From an uncultured Oscillospiraceae bacterium (lineage in GTDB: Bacteria > Bacillota > Clostridia > Oscillospirales > Acutalibacteraceae), in assembly GCA_900543795.1 (NCBI GenBank), contig UQSH01000004.1, forward strand, positions 13,212 through 77,211: a stretch of DNA of 64,000 nt, given 5' to 3'. Numbering within the stretch: position 1 is the first letter of the stretch; each line of letters starts with the position of its first letter. The notes under the pieces are model-generated. The model did no database searches. It was not told the DNA's origin and was given only the letters and a program-made list of their open reading frames with translations. This document shows, one piece after another, positions 60,768 to 64,000 of this stretch. The position numbers were made by a program, and so were the translations under genes.

Positions 60768-63700
60768 ATGGATATAACAAAAAACAACGCTAAAAGATAT
60801 ACAAATTCAGTTATAAACGGAGAAACCGTTAATTATGGTATTTGTGCTTTAATATCGTTTTTCATGCTTTTGGCATTTAAGCAGATTTTAAAGCTTGCTT
60901 TTGGAATAAATGCAGACACGGCGGCATATATCTCATTTGCCGTTGCGGAGGTTGCGCTTTTTCTGCTTCAAAAATTCTTTGTTTTCGGAGATAATGCATT
61001 AAGCTCAACTGCAAAGCAGATCGTTTTTTCCGTTTTGACAGGCGGTATTCATCTCGGCGTTTTTTCGGTTATATCACTAATTTTCAAATCTATCGGTTTT
61101 TATAATTATGCCGCTTGGTTATTCTCCTTTGTTTTTATTATTGTGCTTAATTACCCACTTGCAAGAATATTGATTTTTGACTGCTACCTGCCTTCCGAAC
61201 GATTTAAAAACGGCAGGGTTTATAAAGTGTTTTTTAAAAACCGCTTCGTGTTGCTTTCAATGGCGGTTACTTTTCTTGTTTTTGCTTTTATATATTTGGT
61301 TTTTCACGCCTTTCCTTTTGGAGACACTACCGTTTTAAGAATGGATCTTTATCATCAGTACGGTCCCCTTTTCTGCGAGCTTTATGACAGAGTTACACAG
61401 GGAAAAAGCTTTCTTTACAGCTGGACCTCGGGCGGTGGATCAAGCTTTCTCGGAAATTATTTCAACTATCTTTCAAGCCCGTTTAACATAATTCTGTTTC
61501 TTTTTGACAGAAAAAATATGCCCCTTGCAATAACAACAATTGTTGCCGTTAAAGGCATTGCGTGCTCGGGCACATTTACTTTTTACTTGAAAAAGAGCCT
61601 AAACAGACACTCTGCAAGCTCGGCAATGTTTGGACTTTTCTATGCATTCAGCGGATATTTTCTTGCGTATTTTTGGAATGTTATGTGGCTTGACGGAATG
61701 ATTATTCTTCCTCTTATTGTGTTGGGAATTGAAAGAATAATCAACAAGGGCAAGCCCGCTTTATATTTCTTTTCATTAATTTATATTTTTGTTGCAAGCT
61801 ATTATATAGCTTATATGGTTTGCATTTTCTCCGTTATATATTTTATTGGATATTATTTCATTTCAACTCCGCAGCAGGCACAATTGATAAAATCGGAAAA
61901 TGACGGTAAATTTTATGCCGTTAAAGGCTTTTTTAAAAAGCCGTTTATCAACAGAGGTCTCAAATTTGCAGGAGCCTCTCTGCTTGCGGCAGGGGCTTGC
62001 GCTTGCTTTTTGATACCCGTTTATTTTATACTTTCGGGTTGCAGTGCAACCTCCGACAGCTTTCCGAAGGAATTTAAAACATATTTTTCTCTTTTTGATT
62101 TCATAACAACGCATTTTGCAAGCCTTGAAACAACAATTCGTTCAAGCGGAAGAGATGTTCTTCCAAATGTTTACTGCTCTGTTTTAACGCTTGTGCTTGT
62201 TCCTTTGTTTATGCTTAACAAGGATATAAAAACCAAGGAAAAGGCAGTTTATGCGCTTTTAATTGCCTTTTTCCTTTTCTCCTTTAACACAAATTATGCA
62301 AATTTTGTTTGGCATGCCTTTCATTTTCCGAATGATTTGCCTTACAGATTTTCTTTTATGTATTCCTTCCTATTGCTTGTTATTGCTTACAAATCTCTTA
62401 TGAAAATCTCCTCGATCGGCATTAAGGAGATTGGTATAACTGGCTTTATTTGGATAGTTGTTATTGCCCTCGCAGACGAGCTTCCTACTGAAAAAATGCA
62501 GCAGTCAACAAGCTATGTAACGCTTGCATTTTTACTTGTTTGGATTTGTATTCTTTTCCTGATAAAGCGCAAGGCAGTTTCAAGGTTTATTGCTTCTGTT
62601 TTAATTATTGCCTGTGCTTTTTGTGAGGCGGTTGTTGCAAATCCGTCTGCATTCAGTCTTAATCAAAAGCTCGGCGGTTATGTTAAAAACTATAACGGAT
62701 ATACAAAAGCAATAGAATACATTGCGGATAACGACACCTCTAATTACCGAACAGAGCTTTGCAGTCTTAACACAAGAATGGATTCATGCCTTTACGGCTA
62801 CAACGGAATGAGCACATTTTCCTCAATGGCTTATGAAGAATACTCGGGTGCACAATATTCTCTCGGAATGTACGGAAACCGCATAAACAGCTACACATAT
62901 AACACGCAAACACCTGTTTACAATATGATGTATAACATAAAATATTTAATATACAACAATGAGCAAACTCGCCCGTCAACTCAGCTTTACACCAAATATT
63001 ACGATGATGAAGAAACAAATATTTCTGTTTATCAAAACGATTATTTTCTGCCAAAGGCGTTTTGCGTTAACTCTTCCGTTGAAAAATGGAGTGCCTCAGA
63101 GGGAAATCCGTTTCGTGTTCAATCCGATTTCTTTACTCTTGCAACAGGATATTCGGGTGTTTTTGAGGAAGCGCAGATTGATTATGCAAGCTACACGGGA
63201 ATGACCGGAGAAAACCCCGAAGGCTCGGGAACGATTTGGGTTACGAAAAACGACGATAACTCCTATGCTTCGTTTGATGTAACCATTTCGGCAGTAACTA
63301 ACGGAAATATCTATATTTACGCCTCTGCTAAGGATTTAAACAGTATAACCGTCTCCTCTGAATCAGATTCTTCAACCTTTGATATAAGCACCCCTTATAT
63401 TATTGATTTGGGATATGCAAGCGCCGGTGATAATTTCAGTGTTTCATTTGACTGTGCTTCACTTTCCGTTGGCGAAACCGGTGTAGAATTTTATGCATAC
63501 AGTGTAAACGAAAAAGTCTTGGATGCAGGGTATAATAATCTTTTAAAGGGTGCTATGGAAATAACCGAATTTTCGGAAACAAAAATTAAAGGTACCGTTG
63601 TTTCCGATTTTAATAATATTCTTTATTCGTCTATTCCTTATGACGAAGGCTGGGAGGTGTATATTGACGGACAGAAGGCCGAAGCATTTAAAGTTGCCGA

Positions 63701-63878
63701 CTGTCAGCTATGTGTTATGATAAAGCCAGGCGAGCACACGGTTGAATATGTTTACAGACCGAAGGGGCTTGCAGCAGGATGTGCAGTCAGTGCATGCTCT
63801 GTTATTGCTCTCGCAGCAATATATTTTTACAAGAAAAGAAATAAAAATATAAATAATGACAAATTAGTTAAAAGTTAA
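60768..63878 (+). CDS. YfhO family membrane protein with N-terminal GtrA-like domain
   Basis: 1036 residues. Residues about 25-140 form four hydrophobic helices resembling GtrA (ISFAVAEVALFLLQKFFVFG). Residues about 155-630 match YfhO (DLYHQYGPLFCELYDRVTQG; YAFSGYFLAYFWNVMWLDGM), with a dozen or so membrane helices, a GT-C-like architecture. Residues about 630-1000 are an extracellular beta-rich region (VDGQKAEAF-like end: DEGWEVYIDGQKAEA), then one last helix (AGCAVSACSVIALAAIYFY). In B. subtilis YfhO is linked to lipoteichoic acid glycosylation; substrate here unknown. One of two plus-strand genes, and repeat copy C begins 48 bp after its stop. Confidence 0.88.
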   Translation: MDITKNNAKRYTNSVINGETVNYGICALISFFMLLAFKQILKLAFGINADTAAYISFAVAEVALFLLQKFFVFGDNALSSTAKQIVFSVLTGGIHLGVFSVISLIFKSIGFYNYAAWLFSFVFIIVLNYPLARILIFDCYLPSERFKNGRVYKVFFKNRFVLLSMAVTFLVFAFIYLVFHAFPFGDTTVLRMDLYHQYGPLFCELYDRVTQGKSFLYSWTSGGGSSFLGNYFNYLSSPFNIILFLFDRKNMPLAITTIVAVKGIACSGTFTFYLKKSLNRHSASSAMFGLFYAFSGYFLAYFWNVMWLDGMIILPLIVLGIERIINKGKPALYFFSLIYIFVASYYIAYMVCIFSVIYFIGYYFISTPQQAQLIKSENDGKFYAVKGFFKKPFINRGLKFAGASLLAAGACACFLIPVYFILSGCSATSDSFPKEFKTYFSLFDFITTHFASLETTIRSSGRDVLPNVYCSVLTLVLVPLFMLNKDIKTKEKAVYALLIAFFLFSFNTNYANFVWHAFHFPNDLPYRFSFMYSFLLLVIAYKSLMKISSIGIKEIGITGFIWIVVIALADELPTEKMQQSTSYVTLAFLLVWICILFLIKRKAVSRFIASVLIIACAFCEAVVANPSAFSLNQKLGGYVKNYNGYTKAIEYIADNDTSNYRTELCSLNTRMDSCLYGYNGMSTFSSMAYEEYSGAQYSLGMYGNRINSYTYNTQTPVYNMMYNIKYLIYNNEQTRPSTQLYTKYYDDEETNISVYQNDYFLPKAFCVNSSVEKWSASEGNPFRVQSDFFTLATGYSGVFEEAQIDYASYTGMTGENPEGSGTIWVTKNDDNSYASFDVTISAVTNGNIYIYASAKDLNSITVSSESDSSTFDISTPYIIDLGYASAGDNFSVSFDCASLSVGETGVEFYAYSVNEKVLDAGYNNLLKGAMEITEFSETKIKGTVVSDFNNILYSSIPYDEGWEVYIDGQKAEAFKVADCQLCVMIKPGEHTVEYVYRPKGLAAGCAVSACSVIALAAIYFYKKRNKNINNDKLVKS

Positions 63879-63925
63879 AATTTTAGTTTACTTTATATAA
63901 TAAATGTTGTAAAATACCACCGTAA

Positions 63926-64000
63926 TAAGGGTAACGGTAATAATCCGAACCACGGTTTATCGTGGCAGATATTGCCCTTACTCTTCGTTAAAATACTCGT
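63926..64000 (+). repeat. Structured repeat element, copy C, cut by window end
   Basis: The 72 bases from GGG at 63929 to the edge match copy B from 58994 with three mismatches (GGGTAACGG... through AAAATACTCGT). The tip is preceded by TAA rather than directly by TA. Same orientation as copies A and B. Only the left arm and part of domain 1 are visible. Confidence 0.85.

Overview
The window looks like chromosomal DNA of a low-GC Gram-positive, spore-forming member of the Clostridia, probably an Oscillospiraceae/Ruminococcaceae-type gut bacterium. The reasons are a complete spoIIIA operon, gene order shared with Bacillus subtilis (yicC-remA-gmk-rpoZ-priA-def-fmt; the nusB/xse/ispA/dxs/tlyA/nadK/argR/recN block next to spoIIIA), AddAB instead of RecBCD, AGGAGG-type ribosome binding sites and consensus sigma-A promoters. 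The taxonomic placement is inference. No rRNA, tRNA, CRISPR array, prophage or transposase gene was seen. Almost all genes are on the minus strand; only the metallophosphoesterase (25.1 kb) and a YfhO-type membrane protein (60.8 kb) are on the plus strand.

Layout, read in the minus-strand direction of transcription. (1) 60.65-55.7 kb: spoIIIAA to spoIIIAH, interrupted between AB and AC by a 279-bp structured repeat. (2) 55.6-51.5 kb: Asp23 protein, then nusB, a Kae1-like gene, xseA, xseB and ispA. (3) 51.5-44.6 kb: dxs, tlyA, nadK, argR, recN, tyrS from a consensus promoter to a terminator. (4) 44.5-27.3 kb: an almost gapless unit of eleven genes (ligA, a two-TM unknown, murD, two M42 peptidases, GNAT, YnbB-type PLP enzyme, DUF2461, phosphohexomutase, addB, addA). 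(5) rpmE and yigZ as short units; dgt. (6) 23.9-12.6 kb: dnaG, rpoD, DUF896, tmk, DUF2156, GNAT, DJ-1, formyl-THF cyclo-ligase, mltG, U32 peptidase, a class B PBP and a WYL regulator. (7) 12.3-5.3 kb: a single 2265-residue secreted protein with a GH43-like propeller and LamG domains, followed by a 40-residue peptide gene. (8) 5.2 kb to the left edge: yicC, remA, gmk, rpoZ, priA, def and the first half of fmt.

The most unusual item is a family of about 275-bp elements with three copies (25973-26249, 58992-59270 and a copy cut by the window end at 63926). The two complete copies have 25-bp inverted ends starting with TA. Removing one TA plus the insert restores a sensible ancestral gene junction in both cases, so they look like TA-targeting MITEs. 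Internally they share conserved single-stranded-looking blocks, while several stems (outer arms, an inner long stem, a hairpin, a second-domain stem) have different sequence in the two copies but stay paired. That coordinated change suggests selection on folded RNA or single-stranded DNA. I cannot name this family.
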